A stretch of 64,000 nt of DNA from Proteromonas lacertae (Eukaryota > Sar > Bigyra > Opalinata > Proteromonadidae): the NCBI GenBank assembly GCA_002245135.1, contig NGBS01000002.1:1-64000 (forward strand), read 5' to 3'. Numbering within the stretch: the stretch's first letter is position 1; each line of letters begins with the position of its first letter. The notes under the pieces are model-generated. The model did not search any database and had not been told where the DNA came from. It saw only the letters and a list, made by a program, of their open reading frames with translations. The translations under genes were made by a program, and so were the position numbers. Below, in pieces: positions 47,501 through 62,500 of this stretch.

Positions 47501-50500
47501 CTGGTAAAGCATCAGGTGGATCAGTATCTGTTTCTACAGGTGTTGGTCAAACTTCTGGTTCGATTGAATTCTTAACAGGTTTAGCAAAACAAGCTGGAAG
47601 TATAGCAATTATATCGGGAGATTCTAACTTACAACCTGGACTTATTACTATTGCAGGTAGTGAAGGTAAAAGTAATGGAGGAGAATTATTCATTAAATCA
47701 GGTGGTGTTACTAATGGAGATGGAACAACTGGTAGTATTACAATTACCACCCATTCAGGTAGTTTTACATCTGGAGATATTATGATTAATACAGGTTCTA
47801 GTAGTATTAACAGTGGTGAGTTGTATTTGAAAGGTGGTTTTGGAAGTAGTAGCGGAGGTTCAATTTATCTATCTAGTGGAACAAGTACAAATGGTGGATC
47901 AATAATAGTAGCTACAGGTACAGCTAGTGCAACACCCGGTTCGATTTTATTTGAAACTGGTGGTGCAAATTCTGCTGGTTCTATTTCAATTTATACTGGA
48001 GATGCTACTTCAACAGTTGGAATGATTAATATAATGTCTGGTGCAGCATCAGAAAGTGGATCAATTAATGTAATAGCTGCACATGGTACAACCACTAGTG
48101 GTTCTATCTTCTTAAATACATTTTCATCTTCTGATGTAGGTAGTATTTTAATAAATGTAGGAGATGGATTAACAACAGCTGGATCTATATTCATCAAATC
48201 AGGAAGTGGCACAATTGGAGGATCTATTGAGGTAGTTACAGGAAAAGGCATAACAAGTGGAAGTGTTTTTATTCAATCAGGATCAGGTAAGAGTACTGGA
48301 GGTGAAATTAATATTATTGGTGGTTCTGGTACTAATACAGGTGGTTCACTTTTCTTTTATGGTGGAAGTGGAGTTACACATGGTGGTGACATATTAATAG
48401 AATCTGGTTCAGGTACTTCAAGTGGTGAAATAACTATTAGCAGTGGAAGTAGTTCTATAGTAGGTTCAATCATATTAGAAGGTGGTAATGGTTTAAGTGT
48501 TGGTGGAGAAATCTTTTTATCTGGAGGAAGTGGAAGTGTAGGTGGTTCAATAACCTTAGAAAGTGTAGAGAATCTATTTGTGAGTGGAAATGAAGGTGTA
48601 ACATTTGGTGGATCAATATTAATCTCAACTGGTTCATCTACATCCACAAGTGGATCAATCTTTATCGAAAGTGGAAGTGGTAGTTCAAATGAAGGAAGTT
48701 CAATAAATATTTCTAGTAAAGGTACTATTACAAGTGGATCAATATCGATAAAAACTGGTGATAGTTCAACAGCTGGTGATATAAAAGTCAAAGTAGAAAA
48801 GAGTGTAGAAATAGGTGGATCAATCAATATTGAAAGTGGAAGTGGTACATCTGGTGGTAAAATTTCTATCGAAAGTGGAACTGGTACTACAAATAGTGGT
48901 TCAATACAAATCAAAGTATCTGATGGAAATACAAGTGGTTCAATATTAGTAACTGGAGGAAGTAGTTCAACCACAGGTGGCAGTATTTTTATAAAAGGTG
49001 GTTCAAGTACAATTGGAGGAAGTATAATAATAAATTCTGCAAGTGGTTTAACAACAAGTGGAATAATAAATATCAAAAGTATTAATTCTTTAGAATCTGG
49101 ATCAATCAGTATAACAGGAGGTGATAGTACAAGTAAGATTGGAGGTGAAATCTTAATCGAAAGTGGTAGTGCTGCTATATCCTCTGGTTCCATATCAGTG
49201 AAAAGTGGCAATGGTGGAAGTGAAAGTGGTTCAATCTTAATCGAAAGTCATGGAAGTAGTGCATCTGGTTCAATAACATTATCAACTGGTGATTCTGATA
49301 AAAATAATGATAATGGTATGATAAAATTGGAAAGTGGAAGTGGAACAGAAGGTGGTTCGATAATGATAATAAGTGGAAGTGGTAATAAAACTGGAGGTTC
49401 AATCTATTTAGAAACATCTGCTGCCTCAACCAGTGGTGAAATATTAATAAATAATGGTAAATCAACAGGATCTGGATCAACTGGTGGATCATTGTTTATC
49501 GAAAGTGGAAGTGGTGGAACAAATGGTGGCTCAATATTATTGAAGAGTGGCGATAGTACTAATGAAAGTGGTTCAATCAATATAGAAATATCTGATGCTT
49601 CTAAGACAAGTGGTAGTATATTAATATCCAGTGGTAATGGTTCTGAAAAAGGTGGAGAAATCTTAATGGAAAGTGGAAGTGGTGGAAATTATGGTGGTTC
49701 AATCTTAATAAAATCAAGTTCAGGAAGTGATGCAAGTGGTGAAATCAAAATAAGAAGTAAAGACAGTTCTATAGTAGGTTCAATCATATTAGAAGGTGGT
49801 AATGGTTTAAGTGTTGGTGGAGAAATCTTTTTATCTGGAGGAAGTGGAAGTGTAGGTGGTTCAATAACCTTAGAAAGTGTAGAGAATCTATTTGTGAGTG
49901 GAAATGAAGGTGAAACATTTGGTGGATCAATATTAATCTCAACTGGTTCATCTACATCCACAAGTGGATCAATCTTTATCGAAAGTGGAAGTGGTAGTTC
50001 AAATGAAGGAAGTTCAATAAATATTTCTAGTAAAGGTACTATTACAAGTGGATCAGTTACAATTCGAACTAATGATTCTAATGACTCTGGTGATATTAAA
50101 ATTGTTAATGGTGATGCTTCATTTACTGGTGGTTCTATATTCTTTAGAGCTGGTTCTGCTAATGTTGGTGGATCAATATTGATAGAAACATCGGAAAATA
50201 ATGTAGGAGAAACTGGAGAGATATTTATTAATACAAATAATGGATCAACGGTGGGTTCTATATTAATATTTACCGGAATATCTGATTCAGTCAGTGGATC
50301 AATCTTTATAGAAAGTGGAAGTGGTTCTAGTGATGGTGGTGTAATTAGTATTTCTAGTAAAGGTACTATTACAAGTGGATCAATATCGATAAAAACTGGT
50401 GATAGTTCAACAGCTGGTGATATAAAAGTCAAAGTAGAAAAGAGTGTAGAAATAGGTGGATCAATCAATATTGAAAGTGGAAGTGGTACATCTGGTGGTA

Positions 50501-53500
50501 AAATTTCTATCGAAAGTGGAACTGGTACTACAAATAGTGGTTCAATACAAATCAAAGTATCTGATGGAAATACAAGTGGTTCAATATTAGTAACTGGAGG
50601 AAGTAGTTCAACCACAGGTGGCAGTATTTTTATAAAAGGTGGTTCAAGTACAATTGGAGGAAGTATAATAATAAATTCTGCAAGTGGTTTAACAACAAGT
50701 GGAATAATAAATATCAAAAGTATTAATTCTTTAGAATCTGGATCAATCAGTATAACAGGAGGTGATAGTACAAGTAAGATTGGAGGTGAAATCTTAATCG
50801 AAAGTGGTAGTGCTGCTATATCCTCTGGTTCCATATCAGTGAAAAGTGGCAATGGTGGAAGTGAAAGTGGTTCAATCTTAATCGAAAGTCATGGAAGTAG
50901 TGCATCTGGTTCAATAACATTATCAACTGGTGATTCTGATAAAAATAATGATGATGGTATGATAAAATTGGAAAGTGGAAGTGGAACAGAAGGTGGTTCG
51001 ATAATGATAATAAGTGGAAGTGGTAATAAAACTGGAGGTTCAATCTATTTAGAAACATCTGCTGCCTCAACCAGTGGTGAAATATTAATAAATAATGGTA
51101 AATCAACAGGATCTGGATCAACTGGTGGATCATTGTTTATCGAAAGTGGAAGTGGTGGAACAAATGGTGGCTCAATATTATTGAAGAGTGGCGATAGTAC
51201 TAATGAAAGTGGTTCAATCAATATAGAAATATCTGATGCTTCTAAGACAAGTGGTAGTATATTAATATCCAGTGGTAATGGTTCTGAAAAAGGTGGAGAA
51301 ATCTTAATGGAAAGTGGAAGTGGTGGAAATTATGGTGGTTCAATCTTAATAAAATCAAGTTCAGGAAGTGATGCAAGTGGTGAAATCAAAATAAGAAGTA
51401 AAGACAGTTCTATAGTAGGTTCAATCATATTAGAAGGTGGTAATGGTTTAAGTGTTGGTGGAGAAATCTTTTTATCTGGAGGAAGTGGAAGTGTAGGTGG
51501 TTCAATAACCTTAGAAAGTGTAGAGAATCTATTTGTGAGTGGAAATGAAGGTGTAACATTTGGTGGATCAATATTAATCTCAACTGGTTCATCTACATCC
51601 ACAAGTGGATCAATCTTTATCGAAAGTGGAAGATGGTACTGCTATTGGATCAATAAGTATACTTAGTAAAGGTACTATTACAAGTGGATCAATATTGATG
51701 AAAACTGGTGATAGTAAAAATCTTTCAGGTGACATTGAGATAAATGCCGAAAAAGAAATAGAAATATTAGGTGGAACATCTGTGATGGGTGGTTCTGCAT
51801 CTATAAAAAGTGGATCAAGTACATCAAGCAGTGGTTCAATCTTTTTATCAAGTGGTTCAATAACAATAAAAAGTGGGCAATCATCCACAACAAGTGGAAG
51901 TATCTACTTAAATGGAGGAAGTGGACCAGAAGGTGGTTCGATAATGATAATAAGTGGAAGTGGTAATAAAACTGGAGGTTCAATCTATTTAGAAACATCT
52001 GCTGCCTCAACCAGTGGTGAAATATTAATAAATAATGGTAAATCAACAGGATCTGGATCAACTGGTGGATCATTGTTTATCGAAAGTGGAAGTGGTGGAA
52101 CAAATGGTGGCTCAATATTATTGAAGAGTGGCGATAGTACTAATGAAAGTGGTTCAATCAATATAGAAATATCTGATGCTTCTAAGACAAGTGGTAGTAT
52201 ATTAATATCCAGTGGTAATGGTTCTGAAAAAGGTGGAGAAATCTTAATGGAAAGTGGAAGTGGTGGAAATTATGGTGGTTCAATCTTAATAAAATCAAGT
52301 TCAGGAAGTGATGCAAGTGGTGAAATCAAAATAAGAAGTAAAGACAGTTCTATAGTAGGTTCAATCATATTAGAAGGTGGTAATGGTTTAAGTGTTGGTG
52401 GAGAAATCTTTTTATCTGGAGGAAATGGAAGTGTAGGTGGTTCAATAACCTTAGAAAGTGTAGAGAATCTATTTGTGAGTGGAAATGAAGGTGTAACATT
52501 TGGTGGATCAATATTAATCTCAACTGGTTCATCTACATCCACAAGTGGATCAATCTTTATCGAAAGTGGAAGTGGTAGTTCAAATGAAGGAAGTTCAATA
52601 AATATTTCTAGTAAAGGTACTATTACAAGTGGATCAATATCGATAAAAACTGGTGATAGTTCAACAGCTGGTGATATAAAAGTCAAAGTAGAAAAGAGTG
52701 TAGAAATAGGTGGATCAATCAATATTGAAAGTGGAAGTGGTACATCTGGTGGTAAAATTTCTATCGAAAGTGGAACTGGTACTACAAATAGTGGTTCAAT
52801 ACAAATCAAAGTATCTGATGGAAATACAAGTGGTTCAATATTAGTAACTGGAGGAAGTAGTTCAACCACAGGTGGCAGTATTTTTATAAAAGGTGGTTCA
52901 AGTACAATTGGAGGAAGTATAATAATAAATTCTGCAAGTGGTTTAACAACAAGTGGAATAATAAATATCAAAAGTATTAATTCTGTAGAATCTGGATCAA
53001 TCAGTATAACAGGAGGTGATAGTACAAGTAAGATTGGAGGTGAAATCTTAATCGAAAGTGGTAGTGCTGCTATATCCTCTGGTTCCATATCAGTGAAAAG
53101 TGGCAATGGTGGAAGTGAAAGTGGTTCAATCTTAATCGAAAGTCATGGAAGTAGTGCATCTGGTTCAATAACATTATCAACTGGTGATTCTGATAAAAAT
53201 AATGATGATGGTATGATAAAATTGGAAAGTGGAAGTGGAACAGAAGGTGGTTCGATAATGATAATAAGTGGAAGTGGTAATAAAACTGGAGGTTCAATCT
53301 ATTTAGAAACATCTGCTGCCTCAACCAGTGGTGAAATATTAATAAATAATGGTAAATCAACAGGATCTGGATCAACTGGTGGATCATTGTTTATCGAAAG
53401 TGGAAGTGGTGGAACAAATGGTGGCTCAATATTATTGAAGAGTGGCGATAGTACTAATGAAAGTGGTTCAATCAATATAGAAATATCTGATGCTTCTAAG

Positions 53501-56500
53501 ACAAGTGGTAGTATATTAATATCCAGTGGTAATGGTTCTGAAAAAGGTGGAGAAATCTTAATGGAAAGTGGAAGTGGTGGAAATTATGGTGGTTCAATCT
53601 TAATAAAATCAAGTTCAGGAAGTGATGCAAGTGGTGAAATCAAAATAAGAAGTAAAGACAGTTCTATAGTAGGTTCAATCATATTAGAAGGTGGTAATGG
53701 TTTAAGTGTTGGTGGAGAAATCTTTTTATCTGGAGGAAGTGGAAGTGTAGGTGGTTCAATAACCTTAGAAAGTGTAGAGAATCTATTTGTGAGTGGAAAT
53801 GAAGGTGTAAACATTTGGTGGATCAATATTAATCTCAACTGGTTCATCTACATCCACAAGTGGATCAATCTTTATCGAAAGTGGAGATGGTACTGCTATT
53901 GGATCAATAAGTATACTTAGTAAAGGTACTATTACAAGTGGATCAATATTGATGAAAACTGGTGATAGTAAAAATCTTTCAGGTGACATTGAGATAAATG
54001 CCGAAAAAGAAATAGAAATATTAGGTGGAACATCTGTGATGGGTGGTTCTGTATCTATAAAAAGTGGATCAAGTACATCAAGCAGTGGTTCAATCTTTTT
54101 ATCAAGTGGTTCAATAACAATAAAAAGTGGGCAATCATCCACAACAAGTGGAAGTATCTACTTAAATGGAGGAAGTGGACCAGAAGGTGGTTCGATAATG
54201 ATAATAAACAATCAGTTGAGTATTAAAACTGGTAAAGCTGCAACTATCTCAGGTAGTGTTAATGTCATTGTTGAGAAAGGAAATACAGAGACTGGATATA
54301 TTAAATTTACTTCAGGAAATAATTCATACGGATCAATATCATTATTAACTGAAGATAGTAATAATGTAAGTGGATCAATTTATATAAGGACTACTAATAA
54401 TGATAATGCAAGTATTAATATAGTAAGCGGTAGTAGTACGGAAAAGGCTGCAGATATTGAAATAATTGCAGGTGATTCTACTATTGGAGGATCAATATCA
54501 TTTTTATCTGGAAGTAGTGAAACTACAGGAGGATCAATATTTATTAAATCTGAAGAATCAAAAACTACAGCTGGTAATATTATAATACATTCAGGAAATG
54601 GTGAGTTAGGTAGTATTATGTTGCTTACAGGATCTTCTAAAAAAGAATCTGGTAGTATATTAATTAATTCAGGAGATGGTACTACTACATCAGGATCAAT
54701 ATATTTAGATTCTAGTACAATATCATTAACTGTAGGTGACGCTGCAACAACTGTTGGAAAAATTAGTATATTAAGTGGTTCTGCATCAGTAGGTGGTTCA
54801 ATTAATATATTAAGTTCTTCAATAATAAATGTATCAACAAAAGAGAAAAATTATTCAGGATCAATAATTCTACAAGGTGGTGAAGCTAATAATAATGGAG
54901 GATCTATTCTTATTAATAGCAAAGCTATTAATATTAAATCAGGTAGTGGTAATAATGAAAGTGGATCAATTAATATTAATACAAGTGATGCAAGTCACAA
55001 CAGTGGAAATGTAATCATTACTTCAACTCGTTCAGTAACTATTAGTAGTGGTAGTTCAAGTACAAGTGGAAGTATAGAAATTAAAACAGGTACAGGAAAG
55101 ACTTCCGGTTTAATATCTATTGCAACTGAAAGTAGTGTAACTACTAGTGGAACAATAGAAATAATTACTGGAAAAGATGCTTCTAAATCTGGTGAAATTG
55201 AATTTGAAGCTGGAACAGGAACAGGAAGTGATGGAGGTGCAGTAGTAATACAAACAGTTGATTCAGAAAAAATGAGTGGATCAATTTCTATAATAAGTGG
55301 AAGTGGTTCAACAGTGGGAAGTATATTATTAAAAGGTGGAAGTGGAACAATTACAGGAGGTTCAATTGTATTAGAAAGTGAAAAAAATGGAAGTATTTCA
55401 TTATTAAGTTCCTTAATAAACTTGAAAACATCCGATTCAAGTAGTACTGTTGGTTCAATCAATATATCTGGTAAAAATGTGAAACTGGAAAGTGGTGAAA
55501 GTAAAACCATTGATATAATAAGTGGAAATGGTGTTAACGAAGGTGGTTCAATTTTGATAGGTAAAGATAGTTCAAGTGGTTCAATCGATATAATAAGTGG
55601 AAATGGATTAACGAATGGTGGTTTAATAAAAATGTCCAGTGGAAATGGTTCAACGAGTGGAATGATCGAATTAAAATCTTCAAAATATCTTGAGATATCG
55701 AGTGATGAAAATATTGCAACAAATGGAAATAATATAAAAATGTCGAGTGGAAGTGGTTCAACAAGTGGTTTGATCGAAATATCTGGAAATGAAAATGGAA
55801 TATTTATAAAAAGTGGATCTGGAAGTTCAAAGAGTGGATCAATCGAACTATCTAGTAGTACAATAAATATCTCAGTAGGTGATAGTTCCAAAACAAGTGG
55901 TTCAATATTAATAGAAAGTGGAAGTGGATTAAATAAAAGTAAAATCGAATTAAATAGTGGAACAATAAATATAGAAAGTAATGGAAATAAAGATAATAAA
56001 AATACAAGTGGATCAATAATGATAAAAAGTGGAAAAGGAAGTTCAACAGGTGGTTCAATATTTTTAAATGGTGGAAAATTAATGGAAATGTCAAGTGGTT
56101 CAAGTAGTGGCAATAGTGGAAGTATTGTAATATCAACCGAATCAAGTGGTAAAATCGACTTATTGAGTAAAAATTTAATCGAATTAAAAAGTGGTGAAAT
56201 GATAAAGATTGAAAATGGAAGTGAAGATGAAAATGGTTCAATAAGTTTAAATAGTTCGAATGAGATAAAATTATCAAGTGGAAATGGTAGTTCAACAGGT
56301 GGTTCAATCAAATTATCTGTGAGTAAAAGTGGTTCAATAATGTTATTAGGAAAAGATATACTAATAAAGAATGAAGACAATAATACAAATGGATCAGGAA
56401 TTGAAATTTTATCTAAAAGATTGAATGTAGAAAGTGGAAATGGAAAAAGTGGAAGTAATATTGAAATAAAATCTGGATCAGGTTCTGTAAAAAGTGGTTT

Positions 56501-59500
56501 AATTTTAATTGAAAGTAGTAATGGTCCAATATTAATAGAAGGTGGAAATGGTAAAACAAATGGTGGTTCTATATTTTTGAAAACTGGCAGTGCAACATAC
56601 ACTGGTTCAATAAGTATTATAACTAAAAATCACATTGATATATATCATTATAATTCAAATGAAATTGGAGGTGATGTAAATATAAAATCATCTGATAGAC
56701 TGTTGTTAAAAACAAATTATAATGATAATAGTACTACTAAATCTGGTTCTATATTTGTTCAAAGTGAAAATAAAGGTATAATAATAATAAGATCATCAAC
56801 AATATCTGTTCTACCATCTGCAGCTACAACATTATCTTCATCTTTATTCTTCAAAACTGGTAGTGGTAAAAATTCTGGATCAATATCTATTTTAAGTGAA
56901 AATATTAAATTGAATGTATTAAATGATAATAGTAATGACAGTTCTGGTAGTATTAGTTTACTAGGTAAAGGTATTAATGTAGTAACAGGAGATGCAGGTA
57001 ATAGTAGCAATAGCGGATTAATAAAAATATTATCAGGAAGTGGAAATACGTCAGGATCAATATTTTTAGATTCTGAAACAATGAACGTAAATGGTGGAAA
57101 TGGTAAGACAACTGCAGGTAGTATATTTATACAGTCATATACAGAAGGAAGTATTTCATTAATAAGTTCCTTAATAAACTTGAAAACATCCGATTCAAGT
57201 AGTACTGTTGGTTCAATCAATATATCTGGTAAAAATGTGAAACTGGAAAGTGGTGAAAGTAAAACCATTGATATAATAAGTGGAAATGGTGTTAACGAAG
57301 GTGGTTCAATTTTGATAGGTAAAGATAGTTCAAGTGGTTCAATCGATATAATAAGTGGAAATGGATTAACGAATGGTGGTTTAATAAAAATGTCCAGTGG
57401 AAATGGTTCAACGAGTGGAATGATCGAATTAAAATCTTCAAAATATCTTGAGATATCGAGTGATGTAAATAGTGCAACAAATGGAAATAATATAAAAATG
57501 TCGAGTGGAAGTGGTTCAACAAGTGGTTTGATCGAAATATCTGGAAATGAAAATGGAATATTTATAAAAAGTGGATCTGGAAGTTCAAAGAGTGGATCAA
57601 TCGAACTATCTAGTAGTACAATAAATATCTCAGTAGGTGATAGTTCCAAAACAAGTGGTTCAATATTAATAGAAAGTGGAAGTGGATTAAATAAAAGTAA
57701 AATCGAATTAAATAGTGGAACAATAAATATAGAAAGTAATGGAAATAAAGATAATAAAAATACAAGTGGATCAATAATGATAAAAAGTGGAAAAGGAAGT
57801 TCAACAGGTGGTTCAATATTTTTAAATGGTGGAAAATTAATGGAAATGTCAAGTGGTTCAAGTAGTGGCAATAGTGGAAGTATTGTAATATCAACCGAAT
57901 CAAGTGGTAAAATCGACTTATTGAGTAAAAATTTAATCGAATTAAAAAGTGGTGAAATGATAAAGATTGAAAATGGAAGTGAAGATGAAAATGGTTCAAT
58001 AAGTTTAAATAGTTCGAATGAGATAAAATTATCAAGTGGAAATGGTAGTTCAACAGGTGGTTCAATCAAATTATCTGTGAGTAAAAGTGGTTCAATAATG
58101 TTATTAGGAAAAGATATACTAATAAAGAATGAAGACAATAATACAAATGGATCAGGAATTGAAATTTTATCTAAAAGATTGAATGTAGAAAGTGGAAATG
58201 GAAAAAGTGGAAGTAATATTGAAATGAAATCTGTATCTGGAACTATCTTAATGGAAAGTAGTAATGGTATAATAAGTATAAAAGGTGGAAGTAGTGAAAA
58301 TACTGGTGGTTTAATAAAAATTGATAGTGAAAACAGATTAAAAATATCCAGTGGTTCAAGTGTTTCTACAAGTGGATCAGTTGAGATAAAAAGTGGAGAT
58401 GGAAATACTGTAGGTTCAATCTCTATATCTGGAAGTACAATATTATTGAATAGTGGAAATGGTGTAATAACAGGTGGAAGTATAGAAATCAATAGTGGAT
58501 CTGGAAGTTCAGAAGGTGGTTCAATAGAATTATCAAGTGGTTCAATAACAATATCAATAGATGGTAAAGCGGGAAGTACAAGTGGTTTTATAAAGATATC
58601 TAGTGGAAGTTCCTTAAATGGTGGATCGATAGTATTAAATGGAAATACGTTGAATATATTTAGTGTAAGTGGTGAAACAGAAAGTGGTTCAATCTCGATA
58701 ATGAGTGGAAATGGAGATAGTGAAAGTGGTTCAATAAGATTAAGTAGTGGTTCAATCAATATAAAAAGTGAAAAAGATGTAAAAATGAAAAGTGGAGATG
58801 GTTCAAAATCTATAGGTTCATTTTATGTAAGTGGAAATACAATAAATCTAAAAGGAAGTAGAATCGAAATGCGTAGTAATGATGGTTCATCTTCAAGTGG
58901 CTTAATAAAGTTATTAAGTGAAACCGAAATGAATATTGAAATGGATGGAAAAATCGAAATGACAGGAGGAAGTGGTACAAGTACAGGTGGTTCAATAAAC
59001 ATAGAAAGTGGATCAATTTCTATAATAAGTGGAAGTGGTTCAACAGTGGGAAGTATATTATTAAAAGGTGGAAGTGGAACAATTACAGGAGGTTCAATTG
59101 TATTAGAAAGTGAAAAAAATGGAAGTATTTCATTATTAAGTTCCTTAATAAACTTGAAAACATCCGATTCAAGTAGTACTGTTGGTTCAATCAATATATC
59201 TGGTAAAAATGTGAAACTGGAAAGTGGTGAAAGTAAAACCATTGATATAATAAGTGGAAATGGTGTTAACGAAGGTGGTTCAATTTTGATAGGTAAAGAT
59301 AGTTCAAGTGGTTCAATCGATATAATAAGTGGAAATGGATTAACGAATGGTGGTTTAATAAAAATGTCCAGTGGAAATGGTTCAACGAGTGGAATGATCG
59401 AATTAAAATCTTCAAAATATCTTGAGATATCGAGTGATGAAAATATTGCAACAAATGGAAATAATATAAAAATGTCGAGTGGAAGTGGTTCAACAAGTGG

Positions 59501-62500
59501 TTTGATCGAAATATCTGGAAATGAAAATGGAATATTTATAAAAAGTGGATCTGGAAGTTCAAAGAGTGGATCAATCGAACTATCTAGTAGTACAATAAAT
59601 ATCTCAGTAGGTGATAGTTCCAAAACAAGTGGTTCAATATTAATAGAAAGTGGAAGTGGATTAAATAAAAGTAAAATCGAATTAAATAGTGGAACAATAA
59701 ATATAGAAAGTAATGGAAATAAAGATAATAAAAATACAAGTGGATCAATAATGATAAAAAGTGGAAAAGGAAGTTCAACAGGTGGTTCAATATTTTTAAA
59801 TGGTGGAAAATTAATGGAAATGTCAAGTGGTTCAAGTAGTGGCAATAGTGGAAGTATTGTAATATCAACCGAATCAAGTGGTAAAATCGACTTATTGAGT
59901 AAAAATTTAATCGAATTAAAAAGTGGTGAAATGATAAAGATTGAAAATGGAAGTGAAGATGAAAATGGTTCAATAAGTTTAAATAGTTCGAATGAGATAA
60001 AATTATCAAGTGGAAATGGTAGTTCAACAGGTGGTTCAATCAAATTATCTGTGAGTAAAAGTGGTTCAATAATGTTATTAGGAAAAGATATACTAATAAA
60101 GAATGAAGACAATAATACAAATGGATCAGGAATTGAAATTTTATCTAAAAGATTGAATGTAGAAAGTGGAAATGGAAAAAGTGGAAGTAATATTGAAATG
60201 AAATCTGTATCTGGAACTATCTTAATGGAAAGTAGTAATGGTATAATAAGTATAAAAGGTGGAAGTAGTGAAAATTCTGGTGGTTTAATAAAAATTGATA
60301 GTGAAAACGGATTAAAAATATCCAGTGGTTCAAGTGTTTCTACAAGTGGATCAGTTGAGATAAAAAGTGGAGATGGAAATACTGTAGGTTCAATCTCTAT
60401 ATCTGGAAGTACAATATTATTGAATAGTGGAAATGGTGTAATAACAGGTGGAAGTATAGAAATCAATAGTGGATCTGGAAGTTCAGAAGGTGGTTCAATA
60501 GAATTATCAAGTGGTTCAATAACAATATCAATAGATGGTAAAGCGGGAAGTACAAGTGGTTTTATAAAGATATCTAGTGGAAGTTCCTTAAATGGTGGAT
60601 CGATAGTATTAAATGGAAATACGTTGAATATATTTAGTGTAAGTGGTGAAACAGAAAGTGGTTCAATCTCGATAATGAGTGGAAATGGAGATAGTGAAAG
60701 TGGTTCAATAAGATTAAGTAGTGGTTCAATCAATATAAAAAGTGAAAAAGATGTAAAAATGAAAAGTGGAGATGGTTCAAAATCTATAGGTTCATTTTAT
60801 GTAAGTGGAAATACAATAAATCTAAAAGGAAGTAGAATCGAAATGCGTAGTAATGATGGTTCATCTTCAAGTGGCTTAATAAAGTTATTAAGTGAAACCG
60901 AAATGAATATTGAAATGGATGGAAAAATCGAAATGACAGGAGGAAGTGGTACAAGTACAGGTGGTTCAATAAACATAGAAAGTGGATCAATTTCTATAAT
61001 AAGTGGAAGTGGTTCAACAGTGGGAAGTATATTATTAAAAGGTGGAAGTGGAACAATTACAGGAGGTTCAATTGTATTAGAAAGTGAAAAAAATGGAAGT
61101 ATTTCATTATTAAGTTCCTTAATAAACTTGAAAACATCCGATTCAAGTAGTACTGTTGGTTCAATCAATATATCTGGTAAAAATGTGAAACTGGAAAGTG
61201 GTGAAAGTAAAACCATTGATATAATAAGTGGAAATGGTGTTAACGAAGGTGGTTCAATTTTGATAGGTAAAGATAGTTCAAGTGGTTCAATCGATATAAT
61301 AAGTGGAAATGGATTAACGAATGGTGGTTTAATAAAAATGTCCAGTGGAAATGGTTCAACGAGTGGAATGATCGAATTAAAATCTTCAAAATATCTTGAG
61401 ATATCTAGTGATGAAAATATTGCAACAAATGGAAATAATATAAAAATGTCGAGTGGAAGTGGTTCAACAAGTGGTTTGATCGAAATATCTGGAAATGAAA
61501 ATGGAATATTTATAAAAAGTGGATCTGGAAGTTCAAAGAGTGGATCAATCGAACTATCTAGTAGTACAATAAATATCTCAGTAGGTGATAGTTCCAAAAC
61601 AAGTGGTTCAATATTAATAGAAAGTGGAAGTGGATTAAATAAAAGTAAAATCGAATTAAATAGTGGAACAATAAATATAGAAAGTAATGGAAATAAAGAT
61701 AATAAAAATACAAGTGGATCAATAATGATAAAAAGTAAAAATAATTATGTCAATAATCATGGTTTAGATAAAGTTAATATCTTAACTGGTAATAGTGAGA
61801 ATACATCCGGATCAATATTTTTAAGTGGAGGTAATCTTAATATTCGTACTAAAGATAGTGATAGTACTAGTGGAGAAATATTTATAACTACAGGTGGAGT
61901 TAAAGAAGCAGGATCTATTAATTTCAATTCTAACACACTTAATATATTTATTGGTAGTGGTAATACAGTAGGTGATATATTAATTCAAACAAAAGGTGAT
62001 AAATCTACAAGTGGTGATATTACTATTGGTAGTGATGATAAAACTTTAATTAGTTCAAATACAATTATAATAATGACAGGAAGTGGTTCAACAGTGGGAA
62101 GTATATTATTAAAAGGTGGAAGTGGAACAATTACAGGAGGTTCAATTGTATTAGAAAGTGAAAAAAATGGAAGTATTTCATTATTAAGTTCCTTAATAAA
62201 CTTGAAAACATCCGATTCAAGTAGTACTGTTGGTTCAATCAATATATCTGGTAAAAATGTGAAACTGGAAAGTGGTGAAAGTAAAACCATTGATATAATA
62301 AGTGGAAATGGTGTTAACGAAGGTGGTTCAATTTTGATAGGTAAAGATAGTTCAAGTGGTTCAATCGATATAATAAGTGGAAATGGATTAACGAATGGTG
62401 GTTTAATAAAAATGTCCAGTGGAAATGGTTCAACGAGTGGAATGATCGAATTAAAATCTTCAAAATATCTTGAGATATCTAGTGATGAAAATATTGCAAC

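Larger units (their letters stand above)
48451..54200 (+). repeat. Higher-order tandem array, about 1.3 kb units
   Basis: The landmark agttctatagtaggttcaat occurs at 48,451, 49,765, 51,406, 52,346 and 53,660. Intervals are 1,314, 1,641, 940 and 1,314 bp. The 1,641 bp unit carries a 327 bp insertion of different solenoid sequence (about 50,055-50,365); the 940 bp unit lacks part and contains a substitute block (51,630-51,945) that recurs at 53,880-54,200. All intervals are multiples of 3 except 940, which is 939 plus the extra base at 51,630. Confidence 0.9.

Noticed and set aside
23962-51666. Treating the 27.7 kb open frame alone as the complete gene starting at GTG 23,962
   Set aside because: Upstream exons supply a signal peptide and the first Cys module, and downstream repeats continue in shifted frames matching sister copies, so both ends are artificial.
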